Shown piece by piece: positions 27,228 through 35,466 of a stretch of DNA of 64,000 bases (position 1 is the stretch's first letter; the number at the start of each line of letters is the position of its first letter). The stretch spans positions 682,001-746,000 of the forward strand of contig NZ_JAGGJX010000001.1 in assembly GCF_017873185.1 (NCBI RefSeq), given 5' to 3'. This DNA is from Metaclostridioides mangenotii (GTDB taxonomy: Bacteria > Bacillota > Clostridia > Peptostreptococcales > Peptostreptococcaceae). The notes below the pieces were generated by a model. That model saw only the letters and a program-made list of their open reading frames with translations. It searched no databases and was not told where the DNA came from. The position numbers and the translations under genes were made by a program.

Positions 27228-28151
27228 TTATTTGGCAACTTCAATTGGTCTTTCTTCTTCCAATTCTTCAGTATCTCTTCTATCTTTTCTTTTTAGGAAT
27301 GATAACTTAGTCTCAGCTGTAATTATAGCTACAAATATTAGTATACTTCCTGCTATTAATTTAGCCGTAAGTAACTCGTGTAGTACTATAACCGAAAAAA
27401 TAGTTCCAAATACTGCTTCAGTTGATAAAATAATAGCTGCTTTTGTTCCATCCACTACCTTTTGGCAAACTGTCTGTAAAAAGAAACAAATACTAGTACT
27501 AAATACTGCTAGGAAAAATATTCCCAAGTATCCTTTTGGCTCTGCAACAAATCCCCACTGTCCTGAACCTACCTGAACAATTGCAGAAAGCACAAATGCA
27601 ACTGTAAATTGAATAGCAGTTAAAACTATAGGGCTACTGTTTTTTACAAATTCACTAGTAAAGAAGATGTGAAAAGCAAACCCAAATGCACATAATAATG
27701 TAAGCATATCTCCGTAATTAATACTAAAGTCAGACTCTAATGATAGTATTCCTATTCCTATTAATGCTATAAAACTACTTATTACACCAAATTTATCAAG
27801 TTTTCTTCTGTATATTAAAAGTCCTATAAATGGCACAATTACGACATTCGCCGATGTAATAAACGCATTTTTAGATGGTGTAGTATGCATAAGACCTATA
27901 GTTTGTAGCGTAAATGCCACAAATAAAAATGTACCTAACATGATTCCAGATTTTAAAGCTCTCTTATCTATATTAGCTTTAATATGTTTAAAGAATATTA
28001 CATTGATAAATACTGCTGCTAAAAAGAATCTCATAGTTATAATCTGAAGTGGTGTAAGTCCTCCATCTAGTGCAAACTGAGTAGCTACATACCCGCCTCC
28101 CCATACAATAGATACTATTATTAATCCTAATTCTCCATAATATTTTTTCAT
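27228..28151 (-). CDS. EamA/DMT family transporter
   Basis: This 307-residue protein has ten membrane helices in two EamA repeats (about 8-140 and 150-285), ending in a charged tail (KRKDRRDTEELEEERP). The opening (GLIIVSIVWGGGYVATQFAL) is typical of the drug/metabolite transporter superfamily. Members export amino acids, metabolites or drugs, and the substrate cannot be told from the sequence. AAAGGAGG lies 8 nt before the ATG. The gene stands alone on the minus strand between rubrerythrin and tyrS. Confidence 0.85.
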   Translation of the reverse strand: MKKYYGELGLIIVSIVWGGGYVATQFALDGGLTPLQIITMRFFLAAVFINVIFFKHIKANIDKRALKSGIMLGTFLFVAFTLQTIGLMHTTPSKNAFITSANVVIVPFIGLLIYRRKLDKFGVISSFIALIGIGILSLESDFSINYGDMLTLLCAFGFAFHIFFTSEFVKNSSPIVLTAIQFTVAFVLSAIVQVGSGQWGFVAEPKGYLGIFFLAVFSTSICFFLQTVCQKVVDGTKAAIILSTEAVFGTIFSVIVLHELLTAKLIAGSILIFVAIITAETKLSFLKRKDRRDTEELEEERPIEVAK

Positions 28152-28456
28152 ATAGACTACCTCCTTTATCGTTTTTTTGCAAAATTAAAACCCCCTAAAA
28201 ATGCAGAGAGTTTTTCTATAAGCATCGTGGCACAACAAAAATGTGTTATGACGAATTTTTTATGAATATTTGTCTATAATAATACATTAATATATTAATT
28301 GATTTTTGTAAACACCTTTAGAAAATATTTTTTTACTTTAATAAAAAAATTAGGCTACCAGCGCTGTTTGACGATCGTCGATCCCACAACACTCAAAATC
28401 TTGTCTGATTTTCACAATGTAGTAATACCGACAATCGATAATTTGCATAGCAGCTA
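28152..28456. other. Intergenic region with a GC-richer island of unknown origin
   Basis: Between the EamA gene and tyrS, about 28350-28450 is less AT-rich than its surroundings and holds small palindromes (CAGCGCTG, CGATCG, AAAATC/GATTTT) followed on the minus strand by TTTTTTT at about 28345. It could be the structured tail of the tyrS mRNA or a decayed insertion. I find no coding frame. Confidence 0.4.
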
Positions 28457-29662
28457 TTAATTAAGAACTAATTTTATAAATTTTTTCTTACCTATTTGTA
28501 TAACTAGTTCAGCTTCATCAGGTATATTGTTAAGATCAGTCGCTTTTTCTCCATTTATCTTAACTCCGCCTTGGCTTACAAGTCTTCTAACTTCACTCTT
28601 ACTTTGAACCAAACCATTTTCAACTACAACAGCAGCTATATCAAGGCTTTCTTTTGCAACTTCTACTGTTAGTATATCTGAAGGTATTTGTCCTTTTTGG
28701 AATACGCTCTTAAATCTATCTTCAGCTTGATTAGCGGCTTCTTCACCATGGTATAAAGTAACTATTTCTTTCGCTAGTCTCATCTTTATATCCCTTGGAT
28801 TTACTTCATCGTTATCCAACTGTGACTTAATCTTTTCTACTTCATCAGGATGAACATCAGTAACTAAATTGTAGTATTTTATTATAAGTTCATCAGGTAT
28901 CTCCATTGATTTTTGGTACATTAGACCAGCTTCTTCATCTATTCCAATGTAGTTTCCTAAACTCTTACTCATCTTTTCTACACCGTCTAAACCTTCTAGT
29001 AGAGGCATCATTATAACGATTTGAGACTCCATATCGAATTCTTTTTGTAATGATCTTCCCATAAGCAGGTTGAATCTTTGGTCTGTTCCACCTAACTCTA
29101 TATCAGCTTTTATAGCTATTGAATCATATGCTTGCATTAAAGGGTAGAAAAATTCGTGCACTGAAATAGGCATTTGTCCTTCGTATCTCTTTTTAAAGTC
29201 TTCTCTTTCTAACATTCTAGCTACTGTTATTGTAGCTGCAAGATTTATTACATCTTCAAAGTTTAATTTCGCTAGCCACTCACTGTTAAATCTAACTATT
29301 GTTCTTTCTTTATCTAAAACTTTAAATATTTGTTCTTCGTAAGTCTTCGCATTTGCAAGTACTTGCTCTGTTGATAAAGCTTTTCTAGCTTTAGACTTTC
29401 CTGTAGGGTCACCTATTTTTCCTGTGAAGTCACCTATTATTATTACTATCTGGTGACCTAAATCCTGAAGTTGTCTCATCTTTCTTAAAACTACCGTATG
29501 ACCTAAGTGTATATCTGGTGCACTTGGATCTAGTCCCAACTTAACTACAAGGGGTTTCCCTTCCTTTTCAGATTTAATTAGCTTTTCCTTAAGGTCTTTT
29601 TCATCTATTAAATCGTCTACACCCTTCATGATTATTTTCATTTTGTCATCTAAATTATTCAT
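28457..29662 (-). CDS. Tyrosyl-tRNA synthetase (TyrZ-type)
   Basis: This 401-residue class I synthetase attaches Tyr to tRNA-Tyr. The HIGH motif appears as HLGH in KLGLDPSAPDIHLGH near residue 50, KMSKS near residue 234 (EKMSKSLGN), and an S4 RNA-binding domain at about 335-400 (VRRLVSQGGVKINGEK). The KLGLDPSAPD context matches the TyrZ branch rather than the E. coli-like TyrS branch. AAGGAGG is 6 nt before the ATG. A Tyr-specific T-box leader precedes it, so it is made when charged tRNA-Tyr is scarce. Confidence 0.93.
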   Translation of the reverse strand: MNNLDDKMKIIMKGVDDLIDEKDLKEKLIKSEKEGKPLVVKLGLDPSAPDIHLGHTVVLRKMRQLQDLGHQIVIIIGDFTGKIGDPTGKSKARKALSTEQVLANAKTYEEQIFKVLDKERTIVRFNSEWLAKLNFEDVINLAATITVARMLEREDFKKRYEGQMPISVHEFFYPLMQAYDSIAIKADIELGGTDQRFNLLMGRSLQKEFDMESQIVIMMPLLEGLDGVEKMSKSLGNYIGIDEEAGLMYQKSMEIPDELIIKYYNLVTDVHPDEVEKIKSQLDNDEVNPRDIKMRLAKEIVTLYHGEEAANQAEDRFKSVFQKGQIPSDILTVEVAKESLDIAAVVVENGLVQSKSEVRRLVSQGGVKINGEKATDLNNIPDEAELVIQIGKKKFIKLVLN

Positions 29663-29702
29663 ATGAATCCTCCTTTAATCTTGTATAATTTCGTTTTAAA
29701 TA

Positions 29703-29983
29703 TAAAAAAACTCCCATCCTATAAAAGGACGAGAGTATTACTCACGTGTTACCACCTAATTTCACCAATGCTTTTCAGCACTAGCCTTAATAAGTATTCA
29801 AAAAGACATACTCAAGTACTGTAACGCGTACTAAACGATATACTCCTACTGTAATGTTCAGAGATACTGCTCTAGGATGTATTCAAATTAAATCAATCTA
29901 TCCCATTTCACCAAACTGGGACTCTCTGCAAAACCAATTTTAATTCTACTTCTTCCTATCATAGCTTTATTCTTTTATATATT
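29703..29983 (-). promoter_or_regulatory. T-box riboswitch, Tyr-specific (specifier TAC)
   Basis: On the minus strand the leader has the AGTA element, the AG box (GCAGAGAGTC), then the specifier loop GAA-TAC-A closed by AGGA/TCCT; TAC (29879-29881 on the plus strand) codes for Tyr. The T-box itself reads GGTGGTAACACG (29745-29756) and pairs with the acceptor end of uncharged tRNA. A terminator follows (arms 29710-29720 and 29726-29736, then T7). It is placed to control tyrS. The aptamer elements and the specifier are seen directly in the sequence. Confidence 0.93.
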
Positions 29984-29989
29984 AATTAT

Positions 29990-30018
29990 AATATATTAGG
30001 ATTTCTTTAAATTGTCAA
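29990..30018 (-). promoter_or_regulatory. Sigma-A type promoter of tyrS
   Basis: On the minus strand TTGACA (30013-30018) lies exactly 17 bp from TATATT (29990-29995), just before the T-box leader. A TATAAT further down at 22 bp spacing is the less likely -10. Confidence 0.75.
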
Positions 30019-30249
30019 CCTTTTTCTATATTATAAACAAATATTCAAATTATATTCTCACCTTTCACGCATTTTCACTTTATTTTTTATACTTTACTCT
30101 GCTTAAATATTTAAGATAATCTAGTTGAATTTAAAAAGTATTTATTATTTTCTTTTATCAAAAGCCGTAACGAAATGACACAGATATACATAGTTTAAAA
30201 TAGAACGATCAACTCAATCTAAATCTAAATATTTTAAGGAGGTGTCACT

Positions 30250-30477
30250 ATGCAAAAACTCAGCGATATTAAAGAAAGCAACACAGTAAAAGTTGAGACC
30301 CTTCTATCAAGCGGTAATTTAAGAGAGAGAATGCTCGCTTTAGGATTAACTAGGGGAGCTTCTATAGATGTTATTAGAAAAGGACCAAAGAACAATTTAA
30401 CTGTTTATAAAGTAAGAGGAACAAAAATTGCTCTAAGAAAAGAAGAAAGTAATCTTATTTTGGTCTCTAATAAATAA
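30250..30477 (+). CDS. feoA: FeoA, ferrous iron transport accessory protein
   Basis: This 75-residue SH3-like protein has the FeoA pattern (LRERMLALGLTRGASIDVIR and KVRGTKIALRKEES). FeoA is a small cytoplasmic partner of the FeoB iron channel. AAGGAGGTG precedes the ATG, and feoB begins 25 bp downstream, so they form one operon. I found no clear Fur box upstream. Confidence 0.92.
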   Translation: MQKLSDIKESNTVKVETLLSSGNLRERMLALGLTRGASIDVIRKGPKNNLTVYKVRGTKIALRKEESNLILVSNK

Positions 30478-30502
30478 ATACATCAACAGGAGGATTAATT
30501 AA

Positions 30503-32623
30503 ATGGGTTTGACACATAGCTCAACAAAGATCAATTCTTTAAAAGATATGTTTAATATCGAAAAAAAAGATAGTGAGACTATGGTTGCTTTGGCGGGTAA
30601 TCCCAATACTGGAAAAAGTACTGTATTCAATTACTTAACTGGTCTAAAACAGCATACTGGCAACTGGCCTGGAAAAACTGTAGCAACGGCTAGAGGAAGT
30701 TTCAAATACAATGACAATGACTTTATTTTAGTTGATTTGCCAGGAACTTACTCGCTTTTTGCACTTTCCCAAGAGGAAATTGTTGCAAGAGATTTTATAT
30801 GTTTTGGTAACCCAGATGCTGTCGTAGTCGTCTGCGATGCAACATGTCTTGAAAGAAATTTAAATTTACTGTTTCAAGTAATGGAACTGACAGATAAAGT
30901 GATTTTATGTATAAATCTTGTAGATGAAGCCAGAAAAAAAGGAATTGTTATAGACAAAGATTTATTAGAAGAAGAACTTGGGATTCCAGTTGTTTTGACT
31001 GCAGCTAGAAATGGGGAATGTATGAACGAATTGCTTTTAAGTATAGATACAATATCCTCAAGTACCTCTTCTAAAAAAGTAAAAACTATATATTATAATG
31101 AAAAAATAGAAGAAATAGTAAATTTAATTGAACCAGAGATAAAGCAAATTATTCCAGATATTAATTCTAGATGGCTAAGTCTTAGATTAATCGACCAAGA
31201 CGAAAGTATATTTGAATCTATGAACAATTATCTTACTAAAGATACTATCGATAGTATCAATAAGATAAAAGAAATGATCCCAGATGATCTAGACAAACAA
31301 TTTATCAGGGATGAATTTACCAGAATCAACTATGATTACGCACAAAAACTAAGTCAGCAAGTTAGTTCAAACAGTAAAGGTGATCTTCTTGATAAAGAAG
31401 AAAAAGTCGACAGAATTCTTACATCAAAATTGTTCGGGCTTCCAATAATGTTATTGCTTCTCGGAGCCATACTTTGGGTTACTATACAAGGATCGAACTA
31501 TCCGTCTAAGCTTCTTGCAAATGTACTGTTTAGTGGAGAACCTAATTTATCTGCTCTACTGTCTAGTTTAAATGCACCAGAGTGGTTAAATAATATGCTT
31601 GTACAAGGCCTTTATAGAACTTTAGCATGGGTTGTATCTGTAATGCTTCCTCCAATGGCTATATTCTTCCCTATATTTACATTGCTAGAGGATTTAGGAT
31701 ACCTACCTAGAGTTGCATTCAATTTAGACCATCTATTTAAAAAAGCTTGTGCACACGGAAAACAGTGCCTAACTATGTGCATGGGTTTTGGATGTAATGC
31801 AGCAGGGGTTATTGGATGTAGAATTATTGACTCCCCGAGAGAAAGGCTTATTGCAATCCTTACAAATAACTTTGTACCTTGTAATGGAAGGTTCCCAACT
31901 TTGATAGCTATTTCAACAATATTCTTCAGCTCAGTCGTAACCAACTCATTTACTTCAAGTGTTATTACGGCGCTTTCAGTAACTGGTATTATGATATTAG
32001 GGGTAATAACGACACTTTTAGTCTCTTATACTTTATCAAAAACTTTATTAAAAGGTGTACCATCTACATTTACATTGGAGCTCCCTCCTTACAGGGTTCC
32101 CAAAGTTGGTAGAATTATTTATACGTCTATAATCGATAGAACCATATTTGTTCTCGGAAGAGCTGTAATAGTTGCAATTCCAGCTGGTGTAATAACTTGG
32201 ATTCTGGCTAATTTATATGTAGGTGACATAAGTGTACTATCACATATCGGTTCATTTTTAGATCCAATTGCCAAACTTATCGGATTGGATGGTTTTATTC
32301 TACTTGCTTTTATACTTGGTTTTCCTGCAAATGAAATAGTAATACCTATACTTATGATGTGCTATTTAGCTACCGGATCTATGATAGAATTAGATTCTTT
32401 TGATGCACTCGGAAAGGTTTTATTGGATAATGGTTGGACTTACTTAACAGCTTTAAATGTAATGTTGTTTAGTTTGTTGCACTGGCCATGTGCTACTACT
32501 TTACTTACTATAAGAAAGGAAACTAAAAGCAATAAATGGACGCTTGTAGGCTTTTTACTTCCTACTGCAATCGCCTTTGCAGTTTGTTTCTTAACTACAC
32601 AAATTTACAACTTAATCATATAA
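30503..32623 (+). CDS. feoB: FeoB, ferrous iron transporter
   Basis: This 706-residue protein joins a cytoplasmic G domain to a membrane part. The G1 loop is GNPNTGKST near residue 34, with QHTGNWPGKT (switch I) and the G3 motif DLPGTY. The membrane core has two Gate repeats, with conserved cysteines in CMGFGCNAAGVIGCRI. It imports Fe2+ across the membrane. The preceding FeoA gene and AGGAGG before the ATG support the start. No FeoC-type third gene follows. Confidence 0.93.
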   Translation: MGLTHSSTKINSLKDMFNIEKKDSETMVALAGNPNTGKSTVFNYLTGLKQHTGNWPGKTVATARGSFKYNDNDFILVDLPGTYSLFALSQEEIVARDFICFGNPDAVVVVCDATCLERNLNLLFQVMELTDKVILCINLVDEARKKGIVIDKDLLEEELGIPVVLTAARNGECMNELLLSIDTISSSTSSKKVKTIYYNEKIEEIVNLIEPEIKQIIPDINSRWLSLRLIDQDESIFESMNNYLTKDTIDSINKIKEMIPDDLDKQFIRDEFTRINYDYAQKLSQQVSSNSKGDLLDKEEKVDRILTSKLFGLPIMLLLLGAILWVTIQGSNYPSKLLANVLFSGEPNLSALLSSLNAPEWLNNMLVQGLYRTLAWVVSVMLPPMAIFFPIFTLLEDLGYLPRVAFNLDHLFKKACAHGKQCLTMCMGFGCNAAGVIGCRIIDSPRERLIAILTNNFVPCNGRFPTLIAISTIFFSSVVTNSFTSSVITALSVTGIMILGVITTLLVSYTLSKTLLKGVPSTFTLELPPYRVPKVGRIIYTSIIDRTIFVLGRAVIVAIPAGVITWILANLYVGDISVLSHIGSFLDPIAKLIGLDGFILLAFILGFPANEIVIPILMMCYLATGSMIELDSFDALGKVLLDNGWTYLTALNVMLFSLLHWPCATTLLTIRKETKSNKWTLVGFLLPTAIAFAVCFLTTQIYNLII

Positions 32624-32742
32624 ATTATAAAGCACAAAAATATTTCGATAATAAATAATAAAAGTATTTTGATTGTAATATATAAATAATTATATATAAA
32701 TGATATCAATAAATAATACCTATTAATAATCTCAATATATAA

Positions 32743-32810
32743 ATGTGCTAGCTAATAAAAATCCGAATACTCCAACTTGGCAGTGTTCAGTTATTTACAA
32801 GCTAGCACAT
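32743..32810. terminator. Hairpin between feoB and deoC
   Basis: An 11-bp perfect stem (ATGTGCTAGCT at 32743-32753, AGCTAGCACAT at 32800-32810) encloses a 46-base loop. It lacks a clean T run on either side, so it may end both convergent transcripts weakly or stabilise 3' ends. Confidence 0.5.
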
Positions 32811-32830
32811 AAAGTGTTTGCATTAAATAT

Positions 32831-33463
32831 TTAATCATTTAATACAGAGCTACAACCAATTCTCGAAGCTCCAGCTTTAATTAGTTCTTCGGCAAATTCT
32901 TTCGTCCTTATCCCGCCAGATGCTTTAATTTTGATACTATCTGATATGTTGTCTGATAAAAGCTTTATATCTTCCAAAGTTGCCCCAGATGTTCCAAAAC
33001 CAGTTGAAGTTTTTACAAAATCAGCTTTAGCAGAATTTATTATTTCACACATCTTTATCTTTTCAGAATCATCTAGATAACAAGTCTCTATTATAACTTT
33101 TAAAATATTGTCTCCTACTACTTGTTTTATTCTTCTTATTTCATCTTCTATTTTACTGTAGTCTCTATTTTTAAGATCTGTTAAATTTACAACCATATCG
33201 ATCTCATCTGCGCCTTCTTTTAACGCGATCTCTGTTTCGTAAACTTTAAGCTCAGTCGTTTGATATCCAAGTGGGAATCCAATAACAGTACAAACTGCTA
33301 TATCGCCATTTAAATAATCCGATACCCTCTTTACATAAATCGGTGGAGCACAAACCGAAAATGCCTTTGTACCCTTAGCTTCATCACATAAATTTCTTAT
33401 GTCCTCCCACTTAGCTGTAGCTTTCAGAAGTGTCAAATCTACCTTACTCATTATATCTATCAT
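32831..33463 (-). CDS. deoC: Deoxyribose-phosphate aldolase
   Basis: This 210-residue TIM-barrel enzyme splits deoxyribose 5-phosphate into glyceraldehyde 3-phosphate and acetaldehyde. The Schiff-base Lys lies in IKASGGIR near residue 180, and KTSTGFGTSGATLEDIKLL, typical of DeoC, precedes it. AAGGAG overlaps the stop of the upstream sigma gene (12 bp gap), so translation is probably coupled. Pairing deoC with a sigma factor and no other deo genes is unusual. Confidence 0.92.
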   Translation of the reverse strand: MIDIMSKVDLTLLKATAKWEDIRNLCDEAKGTKAFSVCAPPIYVKRVSDYLNGDIAVCTVIGFPLGYQTTELKVYETEIALKEGADEIDMVVNLTDLKNRDYSKIEDEIRRIKQVVGDNILKVIIETCYLDDSEKIKMCEIINSAKADFVKTSTGFGTSGATLEDIKLLSDNISDSIKIKASGGIRTKEFAEELIKAGASRIGCSSVLND

Positions 33464-33475
33464 TAATAGTTCTCC

Positions 33476-34351
33476 TTAGTAAAAATTCTCAAGTTGCTTT
33501 AGCTTACTTGGATGTCTAAGTTTTCTCAAAGCTTTAGCCTCGATCTGTCTTATTCTTTCCCTTGTTACTCCAAATATTTTTCCAATTTCTTCAAGTGTCT
33601 TTGGTTCGCTTTCGCCTAGCCCAAACCTACTTCTTAATACCTCTTCTTCTTGATCTGTTAAAAACGAAAGGACCTCGTCTATTTTCTCTTGTAAATTGTG
33701 TTTTTCAACTTCATCTATAACAATATCATTTAAAGTATCATCCGATGGAATAAATTCTACTAGACTTCCGTCCTCGTCATCTTTAATAGGGCTATCTAAA
33801 GATATTATATTTTTATTGTTATTCAGCACTTCTGTTACCTTGTCGACATCCAAGTCACAATAATCAGCCAACTCTTCTACATTTGGATCTCTTAGGTATA
33901 TATTTACAAATTCTTGTTTTTTTCTTTTTAACATGCTTATTTTTTGCTGTAGATGAACAGGTAATCTAATTATATACTCACAGTCATCTATATACCTAGT
34001 AATGCTTTGCCTTATCCACCAAGTAGCATAAGTACTAAACTTAAATCCTTTTTTATAGTCGTACTTGTCTACAGCTTTTATAAGTCCAATATTGCCAGCT
34101 TGAATTAAATCGAGCATATCCATACTTTCTCTCTTGTATTTTTTTGCAATACTTACAACGAGACGGTAATTAGAATTTATAAACTCTTCCTTAGCAGTAC
34201 TCGAAGAATTAACTATCTGTTTTGCAAGTTCTACTTCTTCTTTTGCAGTAAGCATTTCATACCCTTCAATATCATTAAGATACATCCTCATCGCATTTGA
34301 AACGCTGTCGTAGGAATTATTTCGCTTTAAATTTCCTTCTAATACATTCAT
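33476..34351 (-). CDS. Primary-like (group 2) sigma-70 factor
   Basis: This 291-residue sigma factor has regions 1.2 to 4 and lacks a region 1.1. Region 2 is unmistakable ([38 protein letters not shown]). Region 4.2 is nearly identical to that of the window's RpoD ([20 protein letters not shown]), so a TTGACA-type -35 is expected. In region 2.4, RpoD reads [14 protein letters not shown], while this one reads YIDDCEYIIRLPVH. The Gln and Thr that contact the -12 base are kept. It is a paralogue of RpoD, perhaps an RpoS-like or SigA1 factor used in other growth states. It is upstream of and coupled to deoC. Confidence 0.88.
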   Translation of the reverse strand: MNVLEGNLKRNNSYDSVSNAMRMYLNDIEGYEMLTAKEEVELAKQIVNSSSTAKEEFINSNYRLVVSIAKKYKRESMDMLDLIQAGNIGLIKAVDKYDYKKGFKFSTYATWWIRQSITRYIDDCEYIIRLPVHLQQKISMLKRKKQEFVNIYLRDPNVEELADYCDLDVDKVTEVLNNNKNIISLDSPIKDDEDGSLVEFIPSDDTLNDIVIDEVEKHNLQEKIDEVLSFLTDQEEEVLRSRFGLGESEPKTLEEIGKIFGVTRERIRQIEAKALRKLRHPSKLKQLENFY

Positions 34352-34603
34352 AAGTCCACCCCTTTATCAAACTAACATTTTATTTTACTCACTATAAACT
34401 ATACTTATATTTCAAATTTGTTATGTGTATTTTGAAATGTTATAATGATAAAAAACTATATAAATATATTCTGCTTTAATTTTCATTTTCCTCCCTATAT
34501 TATATAAATTTCTACATTTTAAATAAATAAGTTTCATTATGTGTCAAATTTAAGGATTATTTAACCTCTGAATATATTAATTTTAAAGCTATTCTACAAT
34601 AAT
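34352..34603. other. AT-rich region upstream of the group 2 sigma gene
   Basis: These bases lie between the sigma gene's start and the hairpin at 34604. I see only AT-rich DNA, presumably holding its promoter, and no clear -35/-10 pair. Confidence 0.4.
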
Positions 34604-34639
34604 TTAAGCCAGAAAACATATTAAAGTCTTCTGGCTTAA
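34604..34639 (-). terminator. Terminator of the pseudo-nuclease gene
   Basis: An 11-bp perfect stem (TTAAGCCAGAA at 34604-34614, TTCTGGCTTAA at 34629-34639) stands about 50 bp past the stop at 34689 on the minus strand. Confidence 0.75.
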
Positions 34640-34688
34640 TCATACTAAAAATGTAAGCAAGACTAAACTTCTAACTTACAATCGATTT

Positions 34689-35168
34689 TTATTTGTGGTC
34701 GTGATCGTGGTCACAGCAATCGCAATTTTCATGATCGTGATTGTGCTCTTGTTCAAAAGCTAGAGCCATTTTTTCTGACTCTTTAAATTCCTTAACCATA
34801 GTCTCATAGTTTGGTAGAGCAGATTCAGTATCGTATTCTTCACCTTTCCAATCTGCATACATCATTTCATCTCCATTTGTTAGAACAAGTCTACCAGATG
34901 TAGTTATATTGTCAATCTCTTCCAAGAAATCTATTTGTTTTTCAAGTATATCGCCTTCTAACGGTATATCTTCATCTAAACACTGACAAATCATTACAGG
35001 TACATAGTAATCATCCTCGTCAACTGCATTTACAACAATATCAATTACTCCTTCTGCACCTTCTTCAAACTCTGACAATTCTACATTTGTATCTATCATA
35101 TCTTGTGGTACTAATAAATCCTCAATGAAGTATTTTATCACTCTATCTTTCACTAATTCTTTAGACAT
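34689..35168 (-). CDS. HsdR_N-like pseudo-nuclease domain with His/Cys metal tail
   Basis: This 159-residue protein resembles the N-terminal PD-(D/E)xK domain of type I restriction R subunits (HSDR_N): KDRVIKYFIEDLL, then EGVIDIVVNA, then YVPVMICQCLDED. Active nucleases have D in the second element and E-x-K in the third. Here the D in GVID is kept and E-x-K has become C-Q-C, so catalysis is unlikely. The last 17 residues are His/Cys/Asp-rich (HNHDHENCDCCDHDHDHK), a probable metal-binding tail. The ATG at 35168 follows AAAGGAG by 6 nt; a TTG upstream would swallow that site. No restriction-modification genes adjoin. Function unknown. Confidence 0.6.
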   Translation of the reverse strand: MSKELVKDRVIKYFIEDLLVPQDMIDTNVELSEFEEGAEGVIDIVVNAVDEDDYYVPVMICQCLDEDIPLEGDILEKQIDFLEEIDNITTSGRLVLTNGDEMMYADWKGEEYDTESALPNYETMVKEFKESEKMALAFEQEHNHDHENCDCCDHDHDHK

Positions 35169-35466
35169 TTTTTCTCCTTTCAAACTAAAAGTTACAAATT
35201 TTACTCCATCTCTTATAGTATAATAAATGTATTAATTTTTCAATTGGTTGAGCAAAATAGTGTAAATTCATATTTATTAAAATTTACATAATACATAAAT
35301 TATATTTGACATATCTCCAATCTTTTATTACAATCTTGTAATCGCATTAGTTTTTATTTTAGTTTATATTAGGTATAACTTTGATATACACTTAAATGCG
35401 AATATCTAAATTAGTTTTTGCAAAAAAACAATTACTATGTAAATATAGTTTACTAGGAGGTCTATT

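Noticed and set aside
30001-30249. Fur box before feoA
   Set aside because: I looked for GATAATGATAATCATTATC-like repeats and found only general AT-rich sequence.
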